From contig NZ_CAMILN010000020.1 of assembly GCF_946222045.1 (NCBI RefSeq), positions 1 through 32,940 of the forward strand: DNA of 32,940 nt, given 5' to 3'. Made by a program: the position numbers and the translations under genes. The notes under the pieces are model-generated. The model ran no database searches and was not told the origin of the DNA. It was given only the letters and a program-made list of their open reading frames with translations. Shown piece by piece: positions 1 through 7,308 of this stretch (within the stretch, counting starts at the first letter, position 1; every line of letters begins with the position of its first letter). The stretch is from an uncultured Peptoniphilus sp. Lineage in GTDB: Bacteria > Bacillota > Clostridia > Tissierellales > Peptoniphilaceae.

Positions 1-1226
1 ATGAATTTGTAGAAACAAAAACCGATGATAAGGGTAATACAAAACACATCTACAAGAAGAAAACTACTCCTACACCAGCTGTAGTTACTGAATATGTCGA
101 TGAAGATGGTAAGACTATTGCTCCTAAGGAAGATGGTACACAACCTAATAAAGACATTGAAGGATATGAATTTGTAGAAACAAAAACCGATGATAAGGGT
201 AATACAAAACACATCTACAAAAAGAAGACTACTCCTACACCAGCTGTAGTTACTGAATACGTCGATGAAGATGGTAAGACTATTGCTCCTAAGGAAAATG
301 GTACACAACCGAATAAAGACATCGATGATTATGAATTTGTAAGAACCGAAACTGATGATAAGGGTAATACAAAACACATCTACAAAAAGAAGACTACTCC
401 TACACCAGCTGTAGTTACTGAATACGTCGATGAAGATGGTAATCCTATTTATCTCGAAGAAAAAGGCAAGCATGATAAAAAAGATATTCCTAATTATGAG
501 TATGTAAAGACTTACACCGATAAGGATGGAAATACTGTTCATGTTTATAGACTTAAACAAAATCCAACCACATCAGTAGAGACTAGATATGTTGATGAAA
601 ATGGGTTTGAAATATCCGGTACTCTAGTAGGTAGAAATTCAAGCAAAGCAATTCCAGGATATGAAATACTAAGAACAGAAATAGATTCTAATGGCAACAT
701 AATATATGTTTACAGAAGGAAAGCATCTGATTCTCAAAAGGTTACTAAATATCTAGATAAAAATGGAAATGAAATTTCTAAGTCTACAAAGGGTGACAAT
801 CCTAAGAAAGATATCGATGGTTATGAATTTGTAAGAACCGAAACTGATGCTAATGGTAATACAATATACATCTACAAGAAGAAAACTACTTCTCCTACTA
901 CAGATGTAGTTACTGAATACGTAGACGAAAATGGTAATACTATTGCTACTAAGGTAAATGGTACAAAACCTAATAAAGACATCAAAGGATATGAATTTGT
1001 AAGAACCGAAACTGATGCTAATGGTAATACAATATACATCTACAAGAAGAAAACTACTTCTCCTACTACAGATGTAGTTACTGAATACGTGGATGAAGAT
1101 GGTAATACTATTGCTCCTAAGACAAGTATAACAGGTATAAATGATGCTGTTATCCTAGCCTTTGGTTCTGCTATAGCTTTACTCAAAATTAGAAAATATA
1201 AATCATATAATATTCGTAAGAAGTAA
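1..1226 (+). CDS. Repeat-rich cell-surface protein, C-terminal part (5' end outside window)
   Basis: The reading frame is open from the left edge (first full codon at position 3) to a TAA at 1224-1226, so only the C-terminal 407 residues are present. It consists of tandem units of about 55 residues that each start near EYVDEDG, pass through a GYEFV segment and end in a IYKKKTT-like strand. This resembles the MucBP/mucin-binding repeat type found in adhesins of Firmicutes. The protein ends with APKTSITG, a short hydrophobic stretch (AVILAFGSAIALL) and a basic tail, as in sortase-anchored proteins. The motif lacks the usual glycine after threonine, so anchoring is uncertain. A surface adhesin is inferred; the ligand is unknown. 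A strong terminator follows directly. The N-terminus, signal peptide and total repeat number cannot be seen. Confidence 0.8.
   Translation, partial: EFVETKTDDKGNTKHIYKKKTTPTPAVVTEYVDEDGKTIAPKEDGTQPNKDIEGYEFVETKTDDKGNTKHIYKKKTTPTPAVVTEYVDEDGKTIAPKENGTQPNKDIDDYEFVRTETDDKGNTKHIYKKKTTPTPAVVTEYVDEDGNPIYLEEKGKHDKKDIPNYEYVKTYTDKDGNTVHVYRLKQNPTTSVETRYVDENGFEISGTLVGRNSSKAIPGYEILRTEIDSNGNIIYVYRRKASDSQKVTKYLDKNGNEISKSTKGDNPKKDIDGYEFVRTETDANGNTIYIYKKKTTSPTTDVVTEYVDENGNTIATKVNGTKPNKDIKGYEFVRTETDANGNTIYIYKKKTTSPTTDVVTEYVDEDGNTIAPKTSITGINDAVILAFGSAIALLKIRKYKSYNIRKK
3..1122 (+). repeat. Tandem repeats of about 165 bp coding for 55-residue MucBP-like units
   Basis: Unit starts (the EYVDEDG-type codons) fall at 90, 255, 420, 585, 747, 915 and 1083, giving spacings of 165, 165, 165, 162, 168 and 168 bp. 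The first copies are nearly identical in DNA, the middle ones (585-900) are diverged, and the last two full copies resemble each other again. The copy starting at 1083 is cut after about 13 codons, where the sorting signal begins. Confidence 0.9.
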
Positions 1227-1231
1227 AGGAC

Positions 1232-1260
1232 AAAAAGCCTTCCCTGGGGAGGGCTTTTTT
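1232..1260 (+). terminator. Intrinsic terminator of the surface-protein gene
   Basis: AAAAAGCCTTCC pairs with GGAGGGCTTTTT around a CTGG loop (one G-U pair) and ends in a T6 run, six bases after the stop codon. Confidence 0.9.
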
Positions 1261-1329
1261 GTTATGCTTAAATAAGTAAACTAGCTATTTACAAATCAAT
1301 TATAGAACTAAAAAAAATAAAATAAAAAT

Positions 1330-1581
1330 CAAATTACTAACTACAAGAAAAAATTTGAAAAATGTGACTCAGTGATCTTAGATGATCTAGCTTATGTTTC
1401 ATTTGATAATATAGGCTGTTAGATTCTTTTTAACCTCTTATCATTTAGAAATGATAAGGGTTCAATAATTTTAACAACAAAATTAAATTTTGAAAGATGG
1501 GAGGAAGTTTTTAAAGATCCTACGCTAACTGAGACTACAGTAGATAGACTTGCTCATATAGCACATATTATGAATATGTAA
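1330..1581 (+). pseudogene. Remnant of IS21-family IstB (transposase helper ATPase)
   Basis: The frame through 1360-1581 reads CDSVILDDLAYV (Walker B-like region), then an in-frame TAG at 1420-1422, then RNDKGSIILTTKLNFERW, EVFKDPTLTETTVDRLAHIAH and a TAA at 1579-1581. Order and spacing match the C-terminal third of IstB, in which a DELGYLP segment is followed by GSxIxTSNxxFxxW and a DRLxHH segment. The N-terminal two thirds with Walker A, and the istA transposase, are absent, so this is a dead fragment. A TGGTCAATTTTTTGG stretch at about 1678 resembles the repeated ends of some Firmicutes IS21 elements (recollection, not searched). Confidence 0.75.
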
Positions 1582-1957
1582 AGGGCAAAAAGTTATAGGA
1601 TGTAAGATACAATGGAGTGGTCAAAGAATCTATTCGCTATATGTAAAACACCTCTCCCCTATTGGAAAGGACAATTTGGTCAATTTTTTGGTTAACATTT
1701 AAATCAAATTCTTCAAAATGACTAAGGGAGTCTAACTTTCATTAAAGAAGTCATATTATGATGCTGTTAAAGATCTACATTTATGTTATTAAATTTAATT
1801 CCGCTACTGGGACTGGAACGGGACTAAAAATTCGAAAACGTCCTATAATTAGGTGGATTTAGTGATACTCTAAAAAATAGAATCTTGTATTTTGAATGGT
1901 TTGGTATATACTGTACGTTTGGAAAAGAAGAATGGGAATAAAATTAATATAAACTCT
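1582..1957. other. Degenerate non-coding stretch downstream of the IstB remnant
   Basis: No convincing gene. Short open segments in different frames (for example one ending in FGKEEWE before the TAA near 1940) have no start with a ribosome site and no recognisable family. The stretch probably contains further decayed insertion-sequence DNA. Confidence 0.4.
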
Positions 1958-1992
1958 TAAGACCTTAGCTAATGCTAGGGTCTTATTTATTT
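1958..1992 (+). terminator. Intrinsic terminator without an intact upstream gene
   Basis: TAAGACC pairs with GGTCTTA and an inner TAGC pairs with GCTA around a TAAT loop, followed by a T-rich tail. It is oriented for plus-strand transcription, which suggests that the decayed region upstream once held a plus-strand gene. Confidence 0.75.
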
Positions 1993-2228
1993 GTCATGAT
2001 ACGAAATCATAGCTATAAGAATTTTCTAAAGTGTGTTATTATATCTAGAAAATATAAAACATTTTTAAGATTAAATTTTAAATGTTAAATCTTGAAATAA
2101 TTAAGCTAGATTAGCTTACTTAAAAATTTTTTGAAGAGTTAATTTTTTCAAAAACAATTTTAATGTTTTCAACTTATTTTTATATCTTGAAAATTTAATC
2201 TATCAAATCAATAATAAGGAGTGAAAAA
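1993..2228 (+). other. AT-rich leader region of the cation transporter with interleaved inverted repeats
   Basis: No gene is seen. AACATTT (2058-2064) pairs with AAATGTT (2080-2086), and AAGATT (2067-2072) pairs with AATCTT (2088-2093). The two stems interleave and so could not form as simple nested hairpins. No known metal riboswitch core was recognised. A clear AAGGAG ribosome site lies at the 3' end before the 2229 ATG. Confidence 0.35.
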
Positions 2229-3362
2229 ATGTCAAATGACAACTTTGAAGTATTAAATGAATCAGCAATTCGTGGAAAAATTATTGTTAGAACAAGTATT
2301 ATTGGAATAATCGCCAATGTTTTATTAGCGGTCTTTAAGGCAATACTTGGTTTTTTGGTCAATTCCATTGCCTTAACCCTTGATGCTGTTAATAACTTAT
2401 CTGATGCTCTTTCTTCTCTTGTAACTATTATAGGAGAAAAACTCGCAAGCAAAGCACCAGATAAGAAGCATCCTATGGGTTATGGAAGGATTGAATATAT
2501 TTCTTCTATGGTTATAGCTGCCCTTGTCCTCTATGCTGGAATCACATCTCTAGTGGAGTGTGTTAAAAAAATTATTAACCCAAGCCCTGCTTCCTACACC
2601 AAGCTTTCAATATTTGTAATTGGTCTTGCTGTTGTGGTGAAGTTTTTCTTAGGCAAATATGTCAAAGTACAAGGAAAAAAAGTAAACTCAGGCGCTTTGA
2701 TTGCATCTGGGTCAGATGCCCTATTTGATTCAATTCTTTCACTTTCTGTTTTTCTTTCTGCCATTGTTTTTATGGTTTTTGGACTCTCTCTCGAATCTTA
2801 TGTAGGTCTTGTCATCTCTGTCTTTATGATTAAGGCTGGTATAGAAATGATTCTATCTACTATTGATGATTTAATTGGTCATAGATCTGATCCAGAAATG
2901 GTGAGAAAGATTAAAGACTTAGTAAAAGAAGAAGAACCTGTAATTGGAGTATATGACCTTGCACTTTTTAATTATGGTCCTAACAAATATTATTGCTCTC
3001 TTCATGTTGAGCTTCCAGACAGTATGGATGTTGATGAGGTAGATAAACTTACAAGAAAATTACAATACAAAATCTATAAAAAAACTGGTATTATATTGAT
3101 TGCTCTAGGCGTTTATTCTTACAACACAAGGGACGAGGAGGCTGGAGAAATTAGAAGGAAAATTGAAAGAAAGATAATGTCCCACGATTGGGCCCTCCAA
3201 GTTCATGGATTTTATGTTGACACAAAAAATAAAAATATTAGATTTGATGTTGTCTTGAGTTTTGATGTAGAAAGAGATGAGGCTTTAAAAGTTATTGAAG
3301 AAGAAATTTCTAAACTTTATCCTGATTACAAAATTCAAATTGTTCCAGATATTGATTTGTAA
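2229..3362 (+). CDS. Cation diffusion facilitator family transporter
   Basis: A 377-residue membrane protein of the CDF/ZT_dimer family, which exchanges divalent metals (Zn, Fe, Mn, Co or similar) for protons. About six membrane segments fill residues 20-210. Metal-site regions are visible as DAVNNLSDALSS (near residue 52, helix 2) and SGSDALFDSILS (helix 5). GEKLASKAPDKKHPMGYGR is the typical loop after helix 2. The cytoplasmic dimerisation domain follows helix 6 (from about residue 215). A further ferredoxin-like segment of about 80 residues closes the protein, as in many clostridial members that are longer than E. coli FieF. AAGGAG lies 8 bases before the ATG. It is a single-gene unit with its own terminator. 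The metal cannot be told from sequence. Confidence 0.9.
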   Translation: MSNDNFEVLNESAIRGKIIVRTSIIGIIANVLLAVFKAILGFLVNSIALTLDAVNNLSDALSSLVTIIGEKLASKAPDKKHPMGYGRIEYISSMVIAALVLYAGITSLVECVKKIINPSPASYTKLSIFVIGLAVVVKFFLGKYVKVQGKKVNSGALIASGSDALFDSILSLSVFLSAIVFMVFGLSLESYVGLVISVFMIKAGIEMILSTIDDLIGHRSDPEMVRKIKDLVKEEEPVIGVYDLALFNYGPNKYYCSLHVELPDSMDVDEVDKLTRKLQYKIYKKTGIILIALGVYSYNTRDEEAGEIRRKIERKIMSHDWALQVHGFYVDTKNKNIRFDVVLSFDVERDEALKVIEEEISKLYPDYKIQIVPDIDL

Positions 3363-3366
3363 TTTT

Positions 3367-3395
3367 AAGGTCCTATTTTTAGGGCCTTTTTATTT
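3367..3395 (+). terminator. Intrinsic terminator after the CDF gene
   Basis: AAGGTCCTA pairs with TAGGGCCTT (one T-G pair) around a TTTT loop, followed by a T-rich tail, four bases after the stop. Confidence 0.85.
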
Positions 3396-3403
3396 TACTC
3401 TCT

Positions 3404-3423
3404 ATTACATTTCATCATGTAAT
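3404..3423. promoter_or_regulatory. Short inverted repeat upstream of the threonine-operon promoter
   Basis: ATTACAT (3404-3410) and ATGTAAT (3417-3423) form a perfect inverted repeat with a 6-base centre, about 65 bases upstream of the -35 box. It could be an operator; it may also be chance in AT-rich DNA. Confidence 0.3.
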
Positions 3424-3487
3424 AACTTCAGGTAATTTTATTAAATTTTTCAATATCTCTCTTCCCTTTCTTATAGGTCTCTTTCAA

Positions 3488-3516
3488 TTGACAACTGGGC
3501 TAAATAATTGTATAAT
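3488..3516 (+). promoter_or_regulatory. Consensus sigma-A promoter of the threonine operon
   Basis: TTGACA (3488-3493), a 17-base spacer and TATAAT (3511-3516) match the housekeeping consensus at all twelve positions. Transcription should start near 3523, leaving a leader of about 310 bases before lysC that carries the 36-bp repeat array. Confidence 0.85.
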
Positions 3517-3575
3517 CGAAAAAATTACTTTTAACATTTTACTTATATATGTAAGGTTTTTTTGATAAGTTATTA

Positions 3576-3780
3576 ATTGAATTTTAATTCACAAATTTTT
3601 TTGATTTAAAAATTAATTTCTAATTCACAAAATTATTTGACTTAAAAATTGTTATCTAATTCACAAATTTATTTGACTTAAGAATTAATTTCTAATTCAT
3701 AAATTTATTTGACTTAAGAATTAATTTCTAATTAACAAATTTATTTGACCTAAGAATTAATTCACAAATCAAAAAATATT
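3576..3780. repeat. Tandem array of about five and a half 36-bp repeats in the lysC leader
   Basis: Full copies lie at 3612-3647, 3648-3683, 3684-3719 and 3720-3755. A slightly longer diverged copy precedes them (about 3572-3611) and a partial copy follows (from 3756). Each full copy contains CACAAATTTATTTGACTTAAG or a close variant. The inner CAAAT-TT-ATTTG inverted repeat is intact in the last three full copies, and CAAA-N4-TTTG is kept in all five. No unique spacers separate the copies. Role unknown; a regulatory operator or RNA leader array is plausible. Confidence 0.85.
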
Positions 3781-3834
3781 TCATATTTTGTTAAAAGTTT
3801 TTACTTATTTACATTTACTACAAAGGAGAAAGAG

Positions 3835-5145
3835 ATGAAAGTCGCAAAATTTGGTGGCAGTTCACTTGCTGATGCTCGCCAGCTGAAAAAAGTTAAGGAT
3901 ATTATTCTGGAAGATGACGCGAGAAAGTACATCGTAGTTTCTGCGCCTGGAAAAGGAGTTAACAACAATCACAAGGTCACTGACCTTCTAGCAATGTGCC
4001 ATGAGCTAAGTGCGCACGAATTGAATTTTAATGAAGTTTACAAGATCATCGAGAATGTTTTTAAAAATATTGTTGATGATCTTATTTTGGATATAGACAT
4101 TGATAAGATTCTTGCCGAGGTAAAGGATGAGATTTCAAATGGGGCAAGCTACGACTTTGTAATTAGCCGTGGCGAGTTTATCAGCGCCCAAGTCCTTGCA
4201 GCCTATCTTGGCTTTGACTTTGTGGATGCAAGGGACTTAATTGTATTTACTAAGGGTGTCGTTGACCTTCCTAAGTCTGAAAAAAACATTAGAGAAATTC
4301 TCACTAAACATGAGAATGCTGTTGTCCCAGGTTTTTATGGTGAGAACGAGGAAGGCAAGGTCAAAACTTTTTCACGTGGTGGATCTGATGTAACTGGTTC
4401 TATTATTGCCTCTGCCCTCGATGCTGAAATGTATGAAAATTTCACTGACGTGTCTGGCTTTTTGGTTGCTGACCCAAAAATCGTCAAGGACTCCTCTCCT
4501 ATTGGGACAATTACTTACAAGGAGTTGAGGGAGCTTTCCTACATGGGAGCCAAGGTATTGCACGAAGAAGCCATATTTCCATTAAGAGACAAAAATATTC
4601 CCATCAACATAAAAAATACTAACGCCCCTCACGAAGAAGGAACTTTGATTCTTTCTAAGTGTGACATAAAAAACAAAAATATCTTAACTGGTATTTCGGG
4701 CAAAAAAGATTTCACTGTTATAAATCTTGAGAAGGTAAATATGAATACTGAGAAGGACTTCTTCAGGAAGCTCACTACAGTTTTTGAGTCCAATGATATT
4801 TCCATTGAGCACATGCCTTCAAGCATTGACTCTGTTTCTGTCCTTGTGGCAGATTCCTATATCACACCAAAGCTTGACAAAGTTCTTGAGGAGCTAAAGA
4901 TTTATTTAAACGTAGACAACATTTCTTGGGAAAGAGACATCTCCCTCATTGCCGTTGTTGGACGTGGCATGATCAATGAAAAGGGTGTGTCCTCTAGGAC
5001 TTTTACTGCCCTTGCAAGAGAAGGAGTTAATATTAAGATGATTAGCCAGGGTTCTAGTGAAATAAATATTATTATTGGTGTTGAAACTCAAGATTTTGAA
5101 AAAGCAATTCGCGCAATTTATGAAGAATTTTATAAGGAGGACTAA
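3835..5145 (+). CDS. lysC: Aspartate kinase
   Basis: 436 residues, typical of monofunctional clostridial aspartokinases; it phosphorylates aspartate, the first step towards threonine, methionine and lysine. The N-terminus carries the amino-acid-kinase signature KFGGSSLAD (residues 5-13). SRGEFISAQVL and FSRGGSDVTGS (substrate and ATP loops) and TDVSGFLVADPK follow in the expected order. The C-terminal third (from about residue 285) holds the paired ACT domains, with VGRGMINEKGVSSR and INIKMISQGSSEINI as the second ACT core. These normally bind lysine and/or threonine for feedback inhibition. AAAGGAG (3822-3828) lies 6 bases before the ATG. First gene of the threonine operon. Its 3' end contains the ribosome site for asd, two bases beyond its stop. 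Confidence 0.95.
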   Translation: MKVAKFGGSSLADARQLKKVKDIILEDDARKYIVVSAPGKGVNNNHKVTDLLAMCHELSAHELNFNEVYKIIENVFKNIVDDLILDIDIDKILAEVKDEISNGASYDFVISRGEFISAQVLAAYLGFDFVDARDLIVFTKGVVDLPKSEKNIREILTKHENAVVPGFYGENEEGKVKTFSRGGSDVTGSIIASALDAEMYENFTDVSGFLVADPKIVKDSSPIGTITYKELRELSYMGAKVLHEEAIFPLRDKNIPINIKNTNAPHEEGTLILSKCDIKNKNILTGISGKKDFTVINLEKVNMNTEKDFFRKLTTVFESNDISIEHMPSSIDSVSVLVADSYITPKLDKVLEELKIYLNVDNISWERDISLIAVVGRGMINEKGVSSRTFTALAREGVNIKMISQGSSEINIIIGVETQDFEKAIRAIYEEFYKED

Positions 5146-5147
5146 GG

Positions 5148-6125
5148 ATGAAGGTTAATGTAGCAGTTGTTGGTGCAACTGGACTTGTTGGAAGCATGAT
5201 GTTAAAGGTTTTAAGTGAAGAAAATTTCCCAATTGACAATCTGTACTTGTTTAGCTCAAAAAGATCGGCTGGCAAAAAAATTGAATATTGTGGAAAAGAA
5301 TACACTGTTGAAGAATTAAAAGAAGATTCCTTTGAAGGAAGGGACATTAAGATTGCCCTCTTCTCTGCTGGTGGCTCTGTAAGTGAAAAGTTCGCTCCTA
5401 TAGCTGCCAAGGCTGGAGTAACTGTTATTGACAACTCTTCTGCCTTTAGGATGGACCCAGAAGTTCCCCTAATTGTTCCAGAAATCAATCCCGAAGATAT
5501 TAAGGACAACAAGGGAATTATTGCAAATCCAAATTGTTCAACAATCCAATCTGTCCTTCCGCTTAAACCAATTCACGACAAGTACAAGATCAAGAGGGTA
5601 ATTTATTCTACTTACCAATCTGTTTCTGGATCTGGACTAAATGGAATTTCTGACTTGGAAGAAGGCACTCAGCTTGCCTACAAGTATCCAATTAAGAACA
5701 ACTGCATTCCGCAAATTGATGTCTTCTTAGACAATGGTTACTCTAAAGAAGAAATGAAGATGATTAACGAAACTAAAAAAATCCTTCACGACGACTCTAT
5801 CCTTGTTACTGCCACAACAGTTCGTGTTCCAGTTAAGTTCTCCCACTCAATTTCTATTAACGTTGAAGTAGAAAATCCTTTTGAAGTGGAAGATGTGAAG
5901 AAAATTATTGGCGACTACCCTGGCATGGTACTAGAAGATGATCTTGCCAATGAAGTTTACCCAATGCCTTTAATGTCAGCTGACAAGAATGAAGTTTTTG
6001 TTGGCAGGATTAGACGTGACTTCACTGTAGAAAACGGCCTAAACCTTTGGTCCTGTGCCGACAACATTAGGAAGGGAGCTGCAACTAACGCAGTGCAAAT
6101 TGCGAAAAAAGTCTTGGAGGTTTAA
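5148..6125 (+). CDS. asd: Aspartate-semialdehyde dehydrogenase
   Basis: 325 residues; it reduces aspartyl phosphate to aspartate semialdehyde with NADPH. VAVVGATGLVGSMM at the N-terminus is the Rossmann nucleotide loop. NPNCSTIQ holds the catalytic cysteine (Cys130), and SVSGSGLNG follows as the substrate loop. The C-terminal region has VPVKFSHSISINVEV with the active-site histidine, and ends in the family's helical AAxNAVQIA-like segment. The start is fixed by AAGGAGG inside the end of lysC, and only two bases separate the genes. In this operon the product feeds homoserine dehydrogenase; aspartate semialdehyde would also serve lysine/diaminopimelate synthesis, but no dap gene is in the window. 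Confidence 0.95.
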   Translation: MKVNVAVVGATGLVGSMMLKVLSEENFPIDNLYLFSSKRSAGKKIEYCGKEYTVEELKEDSFEGRDIKIALFSAGGSVSEKFAPIAAKAGVTVIDNSSAFRMDPEVPLIVPEINPEDIKDNKGIIANPNCSTIQSVLPLKPIHDKYKIKRVIYSTYQSVSGSGLNGISDLEEGTQLAYKYPIKNNCIPQIDVFLDNGYSKEEMKMINETKKILHDDSILVTATTVRVPVKFSHSISINVEVENPFEVEDVKKIIGDYPGMVLEDDLANEVYPMPLMSADKNEVFVGRIRRDFTVENGLNLWSCADNIRKGAATNAVQIAKKVLEV

Positions 6126-6126
6126 G

Positions 6127-7308
6127 TTGAAAATTGCAATAATGGGCTTTGGCACTGTGGGAACAGGTGTCGAAGAAATTTTATACAAAAAGAGAGACTC
6201 TCTCTTAAAAAATAATTTTGATATAAAAATTGAAAAAGTTTTAATTAGAAATAAAAATAAAAAAAGGTCCCCCCTTGATGGTGACCTTACTTTCACAGAT
6301 GATTTTGATGAAATTTTAAATTCTAATGTGGATTCAGTTATTGATGTGACTTCAAGTCTTGAAGAAACTTATGAGAGAATTGTAAGACTAATTAAGGCTG
6401 GCAAAAATATTGTCACTGCCAACAAGGCCGTAGTTTCAAAATATTTTGAAGAATTAAATGAACTTGCAAGAGATAAAAATATTTATTTCTCCTACGAAGC
6501 TGCCGTTGCTGGTGCAATCCCAGTGATCCACCCCATAATGGAAGAGGCCTTCTTCAGCGACATGAATAAGGTCCAAGGGATTTTAAATGGAACTTCCAAC
6601 TACATCCTTTCAAAGATGGAAGTGGAAGGCTCATCCTACGACGAAGTCCTAAAGGAGGCCCAAGACCTTGGTTATGCAGAAGCAGATCCTACTGCTGATG
6701 TTGGAGGCTTTGATGCCATGAGGAAGATAAGAATTTTGTCTTCTCTTATTTACAATGCAAAAATAAATGAAGAGGAAATTTTCACTTTTGGCATTGAAAA
6801 CGTGAAAAAATCTGATTTTGATTTTGCAAAAGAAAGAGGCTACTCCATAAGGGTCCTTGCCAAGTCAGAACTAGCTAATGACAAGATAAATATTTCTGTA
6901 ATTCCTACTTTTGTTAGGGATAATTTCTTTGCAAAGACTTTTGGTGGAACTAACGGAGTAAAGGTCTGGGGAGAAAATTTCTCAGCCTACGAACTCAAGG
7001 GTCCTGGAGCAGGCAAACTTGAAACTGCTGATGCAGTGATGCGTGACCTCTTGAGAATCCTTGCAAAAAGAGAAATAAAAACTTTTTATGACGCAAGAAA
7101 TTCTTATGAAGTTGAAAATAATTTGGAAAACAAATTTTATGTAAGGACTTCTGAAGTCTCTACTGAACTAAAAGACTTAATTGAAGAAGAAAAAGTTATA
7201 AATAACGAACACCTAATAATTACAAGAAAAGTTTCCCTTGATGACTTGAGAGCTGCCTTGGGTAATCTCGATAAAGTTTTCATGGCAGAAATTGAGGAGG
7301 ATATATGA
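6127..7308 (+). CDS. hom: Homoserine dehydrogenase (TTG start)
   Basis: 393 residues from a TTG start at 6127; it reduces aspartate semialdehyde to homoserine. The TTG is preferred because GGAGG (6116-6120) precedes it by six bases and the protein then begins KIAIMGFGTVGTG, the nucleotide-binding loop. A longer in-frame extension to 6055 would only overlap asd in another frame. VTANKAVVSKY, GILNGTSNYILSKME and EADPTADVGGFDAMRK are the catalytic-domain signatures, the last with the dimer/active-site lysine. The final 60 residues look like a shortened ACT domain (KFYVRTSEVS to KVFMAEIEED), smaller than the usual 80 or so residues. Threonine feedback may therefore be altered. The stop overlaps the next start by four bases (ATGA). 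Confidence 0.93.
   Translation: MKIAIMGFGTVGTGVEEILYKKRDSLLKNNFDIKIEKVLIRNKNKKRSPLDGDLTFTDDFDEILNSNVDSVIDVTSSLEETYERIVRLIKAGKNIVTANKAVVSKYFEELNELARDKNIYFSYEAAVAGAIPVIHPIMEEAFFSDMNKVQGILNGTSNYILSKMEVEGSSYDEVLKEAQDLGYAEADPTADVGGFDAMRKIRILSSLIYNAKINEEEIFTFGIENVKKSDFDFAKERGYSIRVLAKSELANDKINISVIPTFVRDNFFAKTFGGTNGVKVWGENFSAYELKGPGAGKLETADAVMRDLLRILAKREIKTFYDARNSYEVENNLENKFYVRTSEVSTELKDLIEEEKVINNEHLIITRKVSLDDLRAALGNLDKVFMAEIEEDI

Noticed and set aside
1741..1945. Small bacteriocin-like peptide or membrane-protein fragment
   Set aside because: Short frames switch repeatedly, no ribosome site, and no recognisable leader or family motif.
3576..3780. CRISPR array, because the repeat unit is 36 bp
   Set aside because: Copies are directly adjacent without unique spacers, they drift in sequence, and no cas gene is present.
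3517..3834. T-box or lysine riboswitch upstream of lysC
   Set aside because: No T-box TGG-ACC-type antiterminator motif, specifier hairpin or terminator, and no recognisable L-box core in this AT-rich leader.
6055..6126. Longer homoserine dehydrogenase starting at 6055
   Set aside because: The extension overlaps asd in another frame, has no homology, and the TTG at 6127 has a good GGAGG and starts right before the nucleotide loop.
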